The position numbers and the translations under genes are program-made. 64,000 nt of DNA, taken from assembly GCF_004919045.1 (NCBI RefSeq), contig NZ_SWDW01000015.1, forward strand, positions 25,512-89,511, in the 5' to 3' direction. Every line of letters begins with the position of its first letter. The stretch's first letter is position 1. Below are positions 47,494-57,380 of this stretch, one piece after another. The DNA is from Sinomonas albida (GTDB lineage Bacteria > Actinomycetota > Actinomycetes > Actinomycetales > Micrococcaceae). Under the pieces are notes generated by a model. It saw only the letters and a list, made by a program, of their open reading frames with translations. It was not told where the DNA came from and ran no database searches.

Positions 47494-48579
47494 CTAACGC
47501 TCGACCTCGCCGCGGATGAAGGCCTCGACCTGCGCGCGGGCCACGTCGTCCGCGCGCTGCTCCGGCGGAGACTTCATGAAGTACGCGCTCGGGGAGACGA
47601 GCGGGCCGCCGATCCCGCGGTCGAGGCCGATCTTCGCCGCGCGCACGGCGTCGATGATCACGCCCGCGGAGTTCGGCGAGTCCCACACCTCGAGCTTGTA
47701 CTCGAGCGAGACGGGCGCATCGCCGAAGTTGCGGCCCTCAAGGCGCACGAACGCCCACTTGCGGTCGTCGAGCCACTCGACGTAGTCGCTCGGCCCGATA
47801 TGGACGTCGCGCGGCGCGAGCTCGGCCTCGACGTTCGACATCACGGCCTGGGTCTTCGAGATCTTCTTGGACTGGAGCCGCTCGCGCTCGAGCATGTTCT
47901 TGAAGTCCATGTTGCCGCCCACGTTGAGCTGGTACGTGCGGTCCACGGTCACGCCACGGTCCTCGAAGAGCTTGGCGAGCACGCGGTGGGTGATCGTGGC
48001 GCCGATCTGGCTCTTGATGTCATCGCCCACGATCGGCACGCCGGCGTCTGTGAACTTCTGCGCCCACTCCGGGACGCCCGCGATGAACACCGGGAGCGCG
48101 TTGACGAACGCCACGTGCGCGTCGATCGCGCACTGGGCGTAGAACTTCGCGGCCTTGTCCGAGCCCACCGGAAGGTAGCAGACCAGCACGTCGACCTCGG
48201 CATGGCGCAGCGCCTGGACCACGTCGACCGGCTCGGCGTCCGATTCCTCGATCGTCTCGCGGTAGTACTTGCCGAGGCCGTCAAGCGTGTGGCCGCGCTG
48301 GACCGTCACGCCGGTCGGCGGGACGTCCGCGATCTTGATCGTGTTGTTCTCGCTCGCCAGGATCGCCTCGGCGAGGTCCACGCCGACCTTCTTGCCGTCG
48401 ACGTCGAAGGCGGCGACGAACTCAAGGTCGCGCACGTGGTAGGGCCCGAACTCGACGTGCATCAGGCCGGGAACCGTGTCCTCGGGATTCGCGTCGCGGT
48501 AGTAGTGCACGCCCTGCACGAGGGAAGCGGCGCAGTTGCCCACGCCGACAATAGCCACACGGATCGAATTCTCAGACAC
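47494..48579 (-). CDS. ino1: Inositol-3-phosphate synthase (actinobacterial type)
   Basis: 361 residues, the short actinobacterial/archaeal form. [16 protein letters not shown] is the NAD-binding turn, followed by [31 protein letters not shown], and [12 protein letters not shown]. It makes L-myo-inositol-1-phosphate from glucose-6-phosphate for mycothiol (with MshA) and phosphatidylinositol. GTG 48579 has AAGGAGA upstream. It is a single gene ending in a strong terminator. Confidence 0.95.
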   Translation of the reverse strand: MSENSIRVAIVGVGNCAASLVQGVHYYRDANPEDTVPGLMHVEFGPYHVRDLEFVAAFDVDGKKVGVDLAEAILASENNTIKIADVPPTGVTVQRGHTLDGLGKYYRETIEESDAEPVDVVQALRHAEVDVLVCYLPVGSDKAAKFYAQCAIDAHVAFVNALPVFIAGVPEWAQKFTDAGVPIVGDDIKSQIGATITHRVLAKLFEDRGVTVDRTYQLNVGGNMDFKNMLERERLQSKKISKTQAVMSNVEAELAPRDVHIGPSDYVEWLDDRKWAFVRLEGRNFGDAPVSLEYKLEVWDSPNSAGVIIDAVRAAKIGLDRGIGGPLVSPSAYFMKSPPEQRADDVARAQVEAFIRGEVER

Positions 48580-48706
48580 GGTTCTCCTTGCAGATCATCA
48601 AGTCCCGGCGGCAGGCATCCGGCGCCGGAGAGCATTGCCATCGTATCCACTCCGCGAGCGCACGCCCCGGCCTAGACTCGACTCACAGACTGTCACAGGA
48701 GGGGTA

Positions 48707-48955
48707 ATGGCACGCCGAACCAAGCAGCAGTGGAAAGACATGAGCGCGGGCGGCCGCGCAGGGGTCATCACCATGGGGGCGTTCGACCTCGCCCTCAAGA
48801 TCCTTGCCTGGCGGGACCTCGCCCGGAGGCCCGCCTCGCAGGTCCGTGGATCGAAGTTCGGTTGGTTCCTCGGGACGTTCGTGAACACGCTCGGGCCGAT
48901 CGGCTACTTCCTGTTCGGCCGGAAGCGGCCGGAGATCTCGCCGACCCACTACTAG
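48707..48955 (+). CDS. PLDc_N-domain small membrane protein
   Basis: 82 residues. DLALKILAWRDLARRPASQV, then RGSKFGWFLGTFVNTLGPIG and YFLFGRKRP, is the phospholipase-D N-terminal (PLDc_N) pattern: a helix, the DL.RRP...RGSK.xW signature and a second helix with GPIGYFLFGR. AGGAGGGG precedes the ATG, and TAGACT at 48673-48678 is a likely -10. Stand-alone PLDc_N proteins are common and uncharacterised. Confidence 0.85.
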   Translation: MARRTKQQWKDMSAGGRAGVITMGAFDLALKILAWRDLARRPASQVRGSKFGWFLGTFVNTLGPIGYFLFGRKRPEISPTHY

Positions 48956-48987
48956 GGCCAAGGGCTAGGGCAGCGGTCCCCACTGCG

Positions 48988-49126
48988 GACGGGACCCCGC
49001 AACATTGAGGACGGGACCCCGCACGGTTGCGGGGTCCCGTCCCAGCCGTTGCGGGGTCCCGTCCCAGCCGTTGCGGGGTCCCGTCCCAGCCGTTGCGGGG
49101 TCCCGTCCCAGCCGTTGCGGGGTCCC
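48988..49126. repeat. 22-bp repeat array, two inverted plus four-and-a-half direct copies
   Basis: Direct units GTTGCGGGGTCCCGTCCCAG plus CC start at 49026, 49048, 49070 and 49092, with a 13-bp partial copy at 49114. Two inverted copies (core GACGGGACCCCGCA) start at 48988 and 49010, also 22 bp apart. The array fills the gap between two convergent genes and can fold into long hairpins. The unit is not a multiple of three and is not coding. Confidence 0.9.
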
Positions 49127-49150
49127 TGCCCTGCCCAGCCGTTGCGACGG

Positions 49151-50167
49151 TCAGTGGCGCGCGAGGATCCGATCGATCTCGGCGAGCTCGTCGTCGAGGA
49201 ACTCGGAGCCCGAGAGCGCGCCGAGCGAGTCCTCGAGCTGAGCGACCGAGGACGCCCCGATGAGCGCCGACGTCACGGGCGAGGCGCCAGACGGCTGCGG
49301 CCGGAGCACCCATGAGATCGCCATCTGCGCGAGGGTCTGACCGCGGCCGGTCGCGAGGGCGTCCAGCTCGCGGACCATCGCGAGCTTGTCTTCCGTCAGC
49401 GTCGAGGTCTTGAGGAAGTTCTGCTTCGCCGCGCGCGAATCCTCGGGAACGCCCTTGAGGTAGCGATTCGTGAGGAGGCCCTGAGCCAACGGGGAGTAGA
49501 CGATCGATCCGGCACCGACCTCGTCGAGCGCCTGGTACAGGTTCGGGCTCCCCTGCTCGGTCCACCGATCGGCCATCGAGTAGCGCGGCTGGTGGATGAG
49601 CAGCGGGGTGCCAAGCTCGCGCAGGATTCGTGCGGCCTCGAGGGTCTGCTGCGGCGAGTAGGAGGAGATGCCGGCGTAGAGGGCCCGCCCGGAACGCACG
49701 GCGTAGTCGAGGGCGCCCATGGTCTCTTCGAGCGGGGTGTCGGGATCGGGCCGGTGGCTGTAGAAGATGTCCACATACTCGAGGCCCATCCGCTGGAGCG
49801 ACTGGTCGAGGCTCGAGATGAGGTATTTGCGCGAGCCCCATTCCCCATAGGGCCCGTCCCACATGAGGTACCCGGCCTTGGTCGAGATGATGAGCTCGTC
49901 GCGGTACGGGCGGAAGTCCTCGCGGAGGTGCCGCGCGAAGTTCGATTCAGCGCTTCCCGGAGGCGGCCCGTAGTTGTTGGCGAGATCGAAGTGGGTCACG
50001 CCGAGGTCGAAGGCCCTGCGCAGGATGGCGCGCTGCTCCTCGAACCTCTTGTCGTCGCCGAAGTTGTGCCAGAGGCCCAACGAAATGGCTGGCAGCTTGA
50101 GTCCGCTGCGTCCCACCCGGTTGTACTGCATCGCTTGGTAGCGGCCGTCCGCCGCGGTGTAGGTCAC
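49151..50167 (-). CDS. Aldo/keto reductase, YghZ/GpdQ-type
   Basis: 338 residues. GRSGLKLPAISLGLWHNFGD opens the AKR barrel; DLANNYGPPPGSAE contains the catalytic tyrosine, and GTKAGY-type STKAGYLMWDGPYG the lysine. SALIGASSVAQLEDSL is the NADPH-binding end. Homologues in E. coli reduce L-glyceraldehyde-3-phosphate and methylglyoxal. Start GTG 50167 follows TAGGAT (50175-50180) by 7 nt and gives VTYTAADGRYQAMQY, the usual family N-terminus. Confidence 0.92.
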   Translation of the reverse strand: MTYTAADGRYQAMQYNRVGRSGLKLPAISLGLWHNFGDDKRFEEQRAILRRAFDLGVTHFDLANNYGPPPGSAESNFARHLREDFRPYRDELIISTKAGYLMWDGPYGEWGSRKYLISSLDQSLQRMGLEYVDIFYSHRPDPDTPLEETMGALDYAVRSGRALYAGISSYSPQQTLEAARILRELGTPLLIHQPRYSMADRWTEQGSPNLYQALDEVGAGSIVYSPLAQGLLTNRYLKGVPEDSRAAKQNFLKTSTLTEDKLAMVRELDALATGRGQTLAQMAISWVLRPQPSGASPVTSALIGASSVAQLEDSLGALSGSEFLDDELAEIDRILARH

Positions 50168-50295
50168 GGCCTCGATCCTAGAACTATCCCTTGGGGCAGC
50201 CAAAGTGAGCTGCGGCACAGTCGATTGTGACGCTGCCACGTCATACAGTTTTCTGTATCACCGTTGGTGTACTGGACGCGCGACAAGGAGTAGCC

Positions 50296-50565
50296 ATGGG
50301 ATTCTTCGGATATCTGATTCTCGGCCTCATCGCCGGGGCCATCGCCAAGGCCATTCTGCCTGGCAGGCAGGGCGGCGGCTGGATTGCCACACTCATTCTT
50401 GGAGTGATCGGGGCCTGGCTGGGCGGGCTCCTCGGCGGTCTGATCTTCGGCTTCGACACGCTGGGGACGTTCTTCGAGATCCGCACGTGGATCACCGCGA
50501 TCGTCGGTTCGATCATCGTCCTGCTCATCTGGGGCGCCATCAGGGGAAGGCGCAGCCGCCGATAG
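50296..50565 (+). CDS. GlsB/YeaQ/YmgE-family stress membrane protein
   Basis: 89 residues, three hydrophobic segments rich in glycine: LILGLIAGAIAKAILPG, GWIATLILGVIGAWLGG, IVGSIIVLLIWGAI. This is the transglycosylase-associated family, membrane-stress proteins of unknown mechanism. AAGGAG lies 8 nt before the ATG. Followed by a terminator hairpin. Confidence 0.9.
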   Translation: MGFFGYLILGLIAGAIAKAILPGRQGGGWIATLILGVIGAWLGGLLGGLIFGFDTLGTFFEIRTWITAIVGSIIVLLIWGAIRGRRSRR

Positions 50566-50589
50566 TTCGGCACGCGGCCGCTGAGCCGA

Positions 50590-50620
50590 AGGCCCCGTCC
50601 GGCGATGCCGGGCGGGGCCT
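50590..50620. terminator. Terminator between glsB-type gene and treZ
   Basis: A 14-bp stem (AGGCCCCGTCCGGC/GCCGGGCGGGGCCT, one G-T pair) with a GAT loop between convergent genes; it can serve both. Confidence 0.85.
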
Positions 50621-50648
50621 CCTCTTGCTCACTCCGTGCGGGTCGCGG

Positions 50649-52433
50649 TCAACCCACGAGGACGACGGCGCCTCGCCCCGAGAACGCGATGACGTCGCCC
50701 TCCCTGCGGATCGCCGGATGGGTCGAGACGGCCACACGCAGCCCGGCCGTCCCATCCAGCCGGCACTCGACCGGCCCCGGGCCGAGGCTCACGACGACCA
50801 TCGCGCCGGGCCGCTGCCACGCGATCCACCGCCCCTCGCCTTCCGAACCTCCGGCCACTTCGGTCTCGTCGAGACGCCCTTCCCACAGGCCCGTCGCCTC
50901 GGCGCGCAGCGCAATGAGGCGCCGATATAGCGCAAGGAGCCGCGCGCCGTCGTCCGTCTCTGCCTCGCCCCAGTCGAGAATCGAGCGGAGCCTCGTCTCG
51001 GGATCCTGAGGGTTCGGCACGAGCGCGGGGTCCCAGCCCATACGCTCGAACTCGCGCAGCCGTCCCTCCGCCGTGGCGCGAGCGAGCTCGGGCTCGGGGT
51101 GGGACGTGAAGAACTGCCAGGGCGTGTGCGCGCCGAACTCCTCGCCCATGAACAGCATGGGAGTGAACGGCGAGGCCAGCGTGAGGACGGCGGCGACGGC
51201 CAGGCCGTCGTAGTCAAGGGTCTGACTCGGCCTGTCGCCCGCCGCGCGGTTTCCCACCTGGTCGTGGTTCTGGCTGCACACTACGAGCTGGGCGGGGTGC
51301 ACGATCTCGGGGTCGAGGGGCCTCCCGTGGCACCGCCCGCGGAAGCTCGAGTAGGTGCCGTCGTGGTAGAAGCCGCCGCGGAGGACCTTGGCGAGGGCCT
51401 CGGGATCCGCGAAGTCGGAGTAGTAGCCCTCCGTCTCCCCCGTGAGGGCCACGTGGACGGCGTGATGGAAGTCATCGCTCCACTGGCTCGCAACGCCGTA
51501 GCCGCCGCGACCCCGCGGCGCGATGACCCGCGGATCGTTGAGGTCCGACTCCGCCACGAGCACCTTCCGCGAGCCCGTCTGCGTCTCGACGTCTGCCGCC
51601 GTGACCGCGAGGTCCTCGAGGAGATGGACCGCGCGCCGGTCCACGAACGCATGAACTGCGTCGAGCCGGAGCCCGTCGACGTGGAAATCGTCGAGCCAGA
51701 GCCGGGCGTTGTCGAGGATGAGCGCGCGCACCTCGTCGGAATCGGGACCGTCGAGGTTGACCGTGTCGCCCCACACCGTGGCGCCGCCCTCGAGCAGGTA
51801 CGGACCGAACTGCGGGAGGTAGTTCCCGCTGGGCCCAAGGTGGTTGTAGACCACGTCCTGGATGACGCCGATCCCGTGGGTGTGCGCGGCGTCGACGAAG
51901 CGCTGGTACGCGGCCGGCCCCCCGTAGCCCTCATGGACGGCGGACCAGAGGACGCCGTCGTACCCCCAATTGTGCGGGCCGTTGAACGCGTTGACCGGAA
52001 GGAGCTCGACGAACCCGATGCCGAGCTCGGCGAGGTACGGAAGCTTCGCCGCGGCCGAGTCGAGGGTCCCCTCGGGCGTGAACGTCCCCACATGAAGTTC
52101 GTAGACGACCGATCCAGCAAGGTCGCGGCCCCGCCATGCCGAGTCCGTCCACCCGTGCCGCCCGAGATCGAAGCCCGCCGAGAGCTCGTGGACGCCCTCC
52201 GGCTGGCGCAGCGAGCGCGGATCCGGGAAGGGGCCCGCGCCGTCGACCGCGTAGCCGTACCGCTCCCCCGCCGCGAGCGCCGCGGCGACGCGGGCCCGGT
52301 CAGACTCCGGGACTACGTGCCACCCGCCGTCGCTGGCCTCGAGCCGGAGCCGTTCCGTCCCGAGCACGAGGTCCACCGCCCCTGCGCGCGGCGCCCAGAC
52401 GGAGGCCGGTCCGTGGGCTTGCTGTGCGTTCAT
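50649..52433 (-). CDS. treZ: Malto-oligosyltrehalose trehalohydrolase
   Basis: 594 residues, GH13. An N-terminal beta domain ([13 protein letters not shown]) precedes the barrel with [40 protein letters not shown] (nucleophile Asp) and [11 protein letters not shown] (acid/base Glu); QNHDQVGNR holds the third carboxylate. It releases trehalose from the ends made by TreY. The start is ATG 52433, overlapping the treY stop as ATGA. Confidence 0.95.
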   Translation of the reverse strand: MNAQQAHGPASVWAPRAGAVDLVLGTERLRLEASDGGWHVVPESDRARVAAALAAGERYGYAVDGAGPFPDPRSLRQPEGVHELSAGFDLGRHGWTDSAWRGRDLAGSVVYELHVGTFTPEGTLDSAAAKLPYLAELGIGFVELLPVNAFNGPHNWGYDGVLWSAVHEGYGGPAAYQRFVDAAHTHGIGVIQDVVYNHLGPSGNYLPQFGPYLLEGGATVWGDTVNLDGPDSDEVRALILDNARLWLDDFHVDGLRLDAVHAFVDRRAVHLLEDLAVTAADVETQTGSRKVLVAESDLNDPRVIAPRGRGGYGVASQWSDDFHHAVHVALTGETEGYYSDFADPEALAKVLRGGFYHDGTYSSFRGRCHGRPLDPEIVHPAQLVVCSQNHDQVGNRAAGDRPSQTLDYDGLAVAAVLTLASPFTPMLFMGEEFGAHTPWQFFTSHPEPELARATAEGRLREFERMGWDPALVPNPQDPETRLRSILDWGEAETDDGARLLALYRRLIALRAEATGLWEGRLDETEVAGGSEGEGRWIAWQRPGAMVVVSLGPGPVECRLDGTAGLRVAVSTHPAIRREGDVIAFSGRGAVVLVG

Positions 52434-54859
52434 CGAGCCACCTCCGGGACGAGCAGGGCCACCGGGAGCGCGGCGAGCGCGTCCGCGAGCTGGACGCGGC
52501 CGGGCTCGTGCTCGGCGCCGGTGAACGCGTCCTTCGTGGGCCACGGGAGCACGACCGCGGTGTCGCCCCAGCCGCCTCGGCGCTCAAGCCCCACCGGGAG
52601 GCGCGTTGCAAGGACGACGGCGCCGCCCGCCCCGCGTCTGAAACCCACCACGTGCTCGGCCGCCGGTCCCGTGGCGTCGAGTGGGACATACCCCTCGAAC
52701 AGCTCCGGGCGATTGCGGCGCAGCCGCAGGGTGCGCGACACGACGAGCAGCTTGGCCTCGGGCGCCGTCGCCGGAGGAACGGGCCCTCCGCCGGCCGCCG
52801 CGCCGCTGGCCGCCGCGCCGCTCTGCCCAGCGGGGGCCTGCGCCGCGGGGTCCTGCCCCCCGGGGTCCAGCCCACCGGGGTCGAGCATCGTGCTGTCGAG
52901 CTCCTTGAGCGCGGCCGCGCGAGCGGCGAAGTCGACGGGGCGCCGGTTGTCGGGGTCCGCGAGCGAACGATCCCAGAACTCCGTGCCCTGGTACACGTCA
53001 GGAACCCCCGGGCCCGCGAGCTGGACGAGCTTGGCGCTCAGGCCGTTGGACGCGCCGAACGGTTCGACGCGGCGCACGAAGTCGGCCACGAGGCGGTTCG
53101 CCTCCGGGTCCTCGAACGCCGACGCGACGAGCGCCCGGAGCTGCGCCTCGAACTCCGCGTCCTGATCGATCCACGTCGTGTGGAGTCCGGCCTCGCGTGC
53201 GGCCTTGAGGGCATAATCAGCGAGCCGCTCGGCGTCGGCGGGCCACGCGCCCACGATCGCCTGCCATACGAGATTCGCGAGGCCCCGGTCAGGGAGAGGG
53301 GCTCGATCGAGGAGCGCCGGAACGAGCTCTGACCATTCGTCTGCGAGCTCGGAGATGACGGAGATCCTGGCCCGCGCGTCCTCGCTGCGCTTCGTGTCGT
53401 GCGTCGTGAGTGCCGTGAGCGAGCGCGGGAAGTCCTGTTCGCGCTCCCCCGCCCGCGCGTGGAACTCGTCAGGCCCCACGGCGAACCGGCCGGGATCGGC
53501 GCCGACCTCGGTGAGCGTCCCAAGCCGCGAAAAGCGGTAGAACGCGGTGTCCTCGACGCCCTTCGCCATGACCATGCCCGTGGTCTGCTGGAACCGTCGG
53601 CACAGCTCCCCGCCCGGATCGGCGAGGAGCTGCTCGAGCGCGGCGATCGCCTCGCCGAGGTCGGGACGTCCGACGGCGGCGTCCCGGCACGCGCTCGCCA
53701 GCACAGCTTCCCCGTCGCTCACGTCGGGCAGATATGTCCGGTAGACGGGGAACGCCGCGGCGATCTCTCCGAGCGCGGCGGCGACTTGGTCCCGGTTCGT
53801 GAGCGCCTCCGAGGATTCGGGCACGAGTCTGGCGAGCCGCCGCATCTCGGCCGCGAGCGGCCCGGCGGCAATCTCCCGCTTCGCCTCGCGGGCCAGGCGC
53901 TCGAAGCCGCCGCTTCCGTCCGCGCGCAGGGACGCGTCCAGCTCGTCGAGCCTCTGCTGACCCGCCGGGTCAACGAAGAGGCGATCGACGAGCCCGAGGG
54001 CGTCGTATCCCGTGGTTCCCTCGCACGCGAACTCCGCGGGCAGTTGCTCGCCCGGCTCGAGGATCTTCTCGACGACCGTGTACGCCCCGCCCGTGAGCTC
54101 CCGCAGCCGGCGGAGGTACCCGACCGGATCGGCAAGCCCGTCGGGGTGATCGATCCGCAGACCGTCGGCGAGCCCCGCCTCGAACCAGCGGCGCACCTCC
54201 GCGTGGGCCGCGTCGAACACGTCGGGCACCTCGACGCGGAGGCCCGCGAGGCTCGTGATCGTGAAGAACCTGCGGTAGTTCAGCCGGACGTCGCCCTCGC
54301 GCCACGGGATCAGCTCGTAGTGCTGCCTCCCGGCGACCTCGCGGGGCGCGTCGCCGGGGCCAGCGGTCCCTGGCGCGATCGGCAGCGCGAGCTCGCCGAG
54401 GTAGAGCCGATCCTCGTCCACGCGCAGTCCGTCGAGATCGTCCTCGGACCCGAGCAGCGGCAGGAGCACCTTCCCGCCGCCCGCCGGCCAGTCGACGTCG
54501 AACGCGTCAGCGTAAGGCGATGCCTCGCCATCCCGGAGGAGCGACCACCACCATGGATTCTGCTCCGGCTCGGCCACCCCCACGTGGTTCGGGACGATAT
54601 CGACGATCACGCCCATCCCGAGCCCATGAGCCGCCGCGGCGAGGCGCTCGAACGCTCCCGGCCCTCCCCGCTCCGGGTCGATGCTCGTCGGATCGGCCAC
54701 GTCATAGCCGTGCTCCGAGCCGCGCACCGCGGTCAGAATGGGCGAGAGGTAGACCCATCCCACCCCCAGCAGGTGGAGGTAGGGTACGGCGCTCGCGGCG
54801 TCGTCGAGCGTGAAGCCCGGACGGATCTGGAGTCGGTACGTCGACGACGGACTGCGCAT
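52430..54859 (-). CDS. treY: Malto-oligosyltrehalose synthase
   Basis: 809 residues, GH13. [16 protein letters not shown] opens; [35 protein letters not shown] (nucleophile Asp) and [13 protein letters not shown] (Glu) are diagnostic, and [11 protein letters not shown] is the late motif. It isomerises the reducing-end linkage of malto-oligosaccharides. An Ala/Gly/Pro-rich insert lies near residues 655-690. ATG 54859 is 1 nt after the treX stop. Middle gene of treX-treY-treZ. Confidence 0.95.
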   Translation of the reverse strand: MRSPSSTYRLQIRPGFTLDDAASAVPYLHLLGVGWVYLSPILTAVRGSEHGYDVADPTSIDPERGGPGAFERLAAAAHGLGMGVIVDIVPNHVGVAEPEQNPWWWSLLRDGEASPYADAFDVDWPAGGGKVLLPLLGSEDDLDGLRVDEDRLYLGELALPIAPGTAGPGDAPREVAGRQHYELIPWREGDVRLNYRRFFTITSLAGLRVEVPDVFDAAHAEVRRWFEAGLADGLRIDHPDGLADPVGYLRRLRELTGGAYTVVEKILEPGEQLPAEFACEGTTGYDALGLVDRLFVDPAGQQRLDELDASLRADGSGGFERLAREAKREIAAGPLAAEMRRLARLVPESSEALTNRDQVAAALGEIAAAFPVYRTYLPDVSDGEAVLASACRDAAVGRPDLGEAIAALEQLLADPGGELCRRFQQTTGMVMAKGVEDTAFYRFSRLGTLTEVGADPGRFAVGPDEFHARAGEREQDFPRSLTALTTHDTKRSEDARARISVISELADEWSELVPALLDRAPLPDRGLANLVWQAIVGAWPADAERLADYALKAAREAGLHTTWIDQDAEFEAQLRALVASAFEDPEANRLVADFVRRVEPFGASNGLSAKLVQLAGPGVPDVYQGTEFWDRSLADPDNRRPVDFAARAAALKELDSTMLDPGGLDPGGQDPAAQAPAGQSGAAASGAAAGGGPVPPATAPEAKLLVVSRTLRLRRNRPELFEGYVPLDATGPAAEHVVGFRRGAGGAVVLATRLPVGLERRGGWGDTAVVLPWPTKDAFTGAEHEPGRVQLADALAALPVALLVPEVAR

Positions 54860-54860
54860 A

Positions 54861-57287
54861 TCAGGTCCTGCCCCTCCTGACGGTCGGTGCTTGTCGCCTC
54901 GCGCCGTGCGGTGCCTTGCGCGGCGGACGCGACGCGTCCGCGGGCGGATTGTCGGCCTGGGGAGCCGCCTCGGGCGCCTCCTCCCCCGGCGGCGCCTCGG
55001 GCGTGTCTTCGGCGGGCGGCGCCTGGGGCTCCGCCGGCGCCGGCGTCGCGTCCGCCCGCTCGGGGGACGCGGCGGGCTTGGCGGGCCGTGCCGCGGCGAG
55101 CGGCGCCTCGGGGATGCGGCCCTCGCTCTCGGCAAGGGCTGCGAGGGAGGCCGCCACGGAGTGGTCGATCTCAGCCGCGGTCGGCTCGTGAGCCCGGAGG
55201 ACCGCGAGGCTCTTCGCGGCGATGCCGATCTCGCCCCCGGCCCTGACTTCCTTGCCGTCCGGGTGCGCCCCCGAGGTGTCGAGGAGAACGTCCCAGCCCG
55301 GCGCGTACTTGCGGCGAGGCAGACGGAACGTCACCTCGCCGTCGTGGGCGTTGAAGAAGAGGAGGAAGTGGGAGTCCTTGATCGCCTGGCCCCGGCGATC
55401 CACGCCATTGATCCCGTTCCCGTTGAGGAAGACGCCGACCGACCGCCCGAACGGCGTGTCCCAGTCTTCCGGCACCATCGTCTTGCCGTCCGGCCGCAGC
55501 CACACGATGTCCGGGAGGCGATCCGTCTCCTCGCGGCGGACCGGCTTGCCCACGAAGAACTTGCTCCGCCTGAATGTGGGGTGCTCGGCCCGCAGCCGCG
55601 CGACGGCTGCCGTGAACTCGACGAGCGGGCGGTCCACCGATTCCCAGTTGATCCAGGTCAGCTCGGTGTCCTGGCAGTACGCGTTGTTGTTGCCCTGCTG
55701 AGTGCGGCCCAGCTCGTCCCCGTGGCTGATCATGGGAACTCCCTGAGACAGGAAGAGCGTCGCGAGGAAGTTCCTCTGCTGGCGGGCGCGCAGCTCGAGG
55801 ACCTTCTCATCCTTGGTGGGACCCTCGGCGCCGCAGTTCCACGAACGGTTGTGGGACTCGCCGTCCTGGTTGTCCTCGCCGTTCGCCTCATTGTGCTTCT
55901 CGTTGTAGGAGACGAGGTCGCGCAGCGTGAAGCCGTCGTGGGCCGTGACGAAGTTGATGGACGCAACCGGACGCCGCCCGTCACGCTCGTAGAGGTCCGC
56001 CGAGCCGGTGAGGCGCGAGGCGAACTCCCCGAGGGTCGCCGGCTCGCCGCGCCAGAAGTCGCGCACGGTGTCGCGGTACTTGCCGTTCCACTCCGTCCAC
56101 TGCGGCGGGAAGTTGCCCACCTGGTAGCCGCCCGGACCCACGTCCCACGGCTCCGCGATGAGCTTGACCTGGGAGACCACGGGGTCCTGCTGGATGAGCT
56201 CGAAGAAGCTCGAGAGGCGGTCCACGTCGTAGAACTCGCGAGCCAGGGTCGACGCGAGGTCGAAGCGGAAGCCGTCCACGTGCATCTCCGTGACCCAGTA
56301 CCGCAGCGAGTCCATGAGCAGCTGGAGCGCGTGCGGCTGCCTCGCGTTGAGCGAGTTTCCGGTGCCCGTGTAGTCCATGTAGTACTGGGGATCGTCGTCC
56401 ACGAGCCGGTAGTAGCGGCCGTTGTCGATGCCCTTCATGGAGAGCGTGGGCCCGAGGTGGTTCCCTTCGGCCGTGTGGTTGTACACGACGTCCAGGATCA
56501 CCTCGATGCCCGCCTCATGCAGGGCGCGGACCATCGCCTTGAACTCCTGGACCTGCGAACCGAGGTCGCCGGCCGAGCTGTAGCCGGCGTGCGGAGCGAA
56601 GAACCCGATGGTGTTGTAGCCCCAGTAGTTGTGCAGCCCCTTGTCCTGCAGCGTGTTGTCGTCCACGAACTGGTGCACGGGCATGAGTTCGAGGGCCGTG
56701 ACCCCGAGCTTCTTGAGGTGCGCGATCACGGCGGGGTGGGACACGCCGGCATACGTCCCGCGCTGGTTCTCGGGGATCTCGGGGTGCAGCTTCGTCAGGC
56801 CCTTGACGTGGGCCTCGTAGATCACGGTGTCGTGGTACGGGACCCGGAGCTGAGCGTCGTGCCCCCACTCGAAGAACGGGTTGGTCACGACCCCGAGCAT
56901 CATGTGCGGGGCGGAGTCCTCGTCGTTCCGGCTCTCCGGGTCGCCGAAGTTGTACGAGAAAAGCGGCTGCGCCCAGTCGATCTGGCCTTGGACGGCCTTG
57001 GCGTACGGGTCGAGGAGCAGCTTCGTCGGGTTGCAGCGCTGCCCCTGGCCCGGATCGTAGGGACCGTCCACGCGGTACCCGTAGAGCTGGCCGGGCTGAA
57101 TATCGGGAAGGTAGCAGTGCCACACGAAGCCGTCGACCTCGGTGAGCTCCACTCGGGTCTCGTTCCGATCGTCGTCGAAGAGGCAGAGCTCCACCTTCGT
57201 GGCGGCCTCGCTGAAGAGCGCAAAGTTCGTTCCCGTACCGTCGAACGTCGCGCCCAACGGGTAGGGCGTGCCGGGCCAGATCTCCAT
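54861..57287 (-). CDS. treX: Glycogen debranching enzyme (isoamylase type), with Pro/Ala-rich tail
   Basis: 808 residues. A CBM48-like start ([20 protein letters not shown]) precedes the barrel, with [30 protein letters not shown] (nucleophile) and [14 protein letters not shown] (acid/base), and [13 protein letters not shown]. About 100 residues at the C-terminus are Ala/Pro/Glu-rich and end in a basic cluster, absent from the paralogue next door. It debranches glycogen for TreY/TreZ. AAGGAG precedes the ATG. GlgX is the alternative symbol. Confidence 0.93.
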   Translation of the reverse strand: MEIWPGTPYPLGATFDGTGTNFALFSEAATKVELCLFDDDRNETRVELTEVDGFVWHCYLPDIQPGQLYGYRVDGPYDPGQGQRCNPTKLLLDPYAKAVQGQIDWAQPLFSYNFGDPESRNDEDSAPHMMLGVVTNPFFEWGHDAQLRVPYHDTVIYEAHVKGLTKLHPEIPENQRGTYAGVSHPAVIAHLKKLGVTALELMPVHQFVDDNTLQDKGLHNYWGYNTIGFFAPHAGYSSAGDLGSQVQEFKAMVRALHEAGIEVILDVVYNHTAEGNHLGPTLSMKGIDNGRYYRLVDDDPQYYMDYTGTGNSLNARQPHALQLLMDSLRYWVTEMHVDGFRFDLASTLAREFYDVDRLSSFFELIQQDPVVSQVKLIAEPWDVGPGGYQVGNFPPQWTEWNGKYRDTVRDFWRGEPATLGEFASRLTGSADLYERDGRRPVASINFVTAHDGFTLRDLVSYNEKHNEANGEDNQDGESHNRSWNCGAEGPTKDEKVLELRARQQRNFLATLFLSQGVPMISHGDELGRTQQGNNNAYCQDTELTWINWESVDRPLVEFTAAVARLRAEHPTFRRSKFFVGKPVRREETDRLPDIVWLRPDGKTMVPEDWDTPFGRSVGVFLNGNGINGVDRRGQAIKDSHFLLFFNAHDGEVTFRLPRRKYAPGWDVLLDTSGAHPDGKEVRAGGEIGIAAKSLAVLRAHEPTAAEIDHSVAASLAALAESEGRIPEAPLAAARPAKPAASPERADATPAPAEPQAPPAEDTPEAPPGEEAPEAAPQADNPPADASRPPRKAPHGARRQAPTVRRGRT

Positions 57288-57380
57288 GTAGCTCCTTGTA
57301 GCTGTGGGGTCGCCGAGGACCCGGTGCCTCGCATCATAGCGACGGGTCGTGACACTGGGGTTTCGCTGAGGGTCGCGGCG

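Noticed and set aside
48988..49126. CRISPR array or telomere-like element
   Set aside because: Units of 22 bp are contiguous and identical without spacers; inverted copies at one end fit a hairpin-forming satellite.
53399..54880. Plus-strand frame across treY
   Set aside because: Antisense shadow; low-complexity Arg/Glu composition and no recognisable domain.
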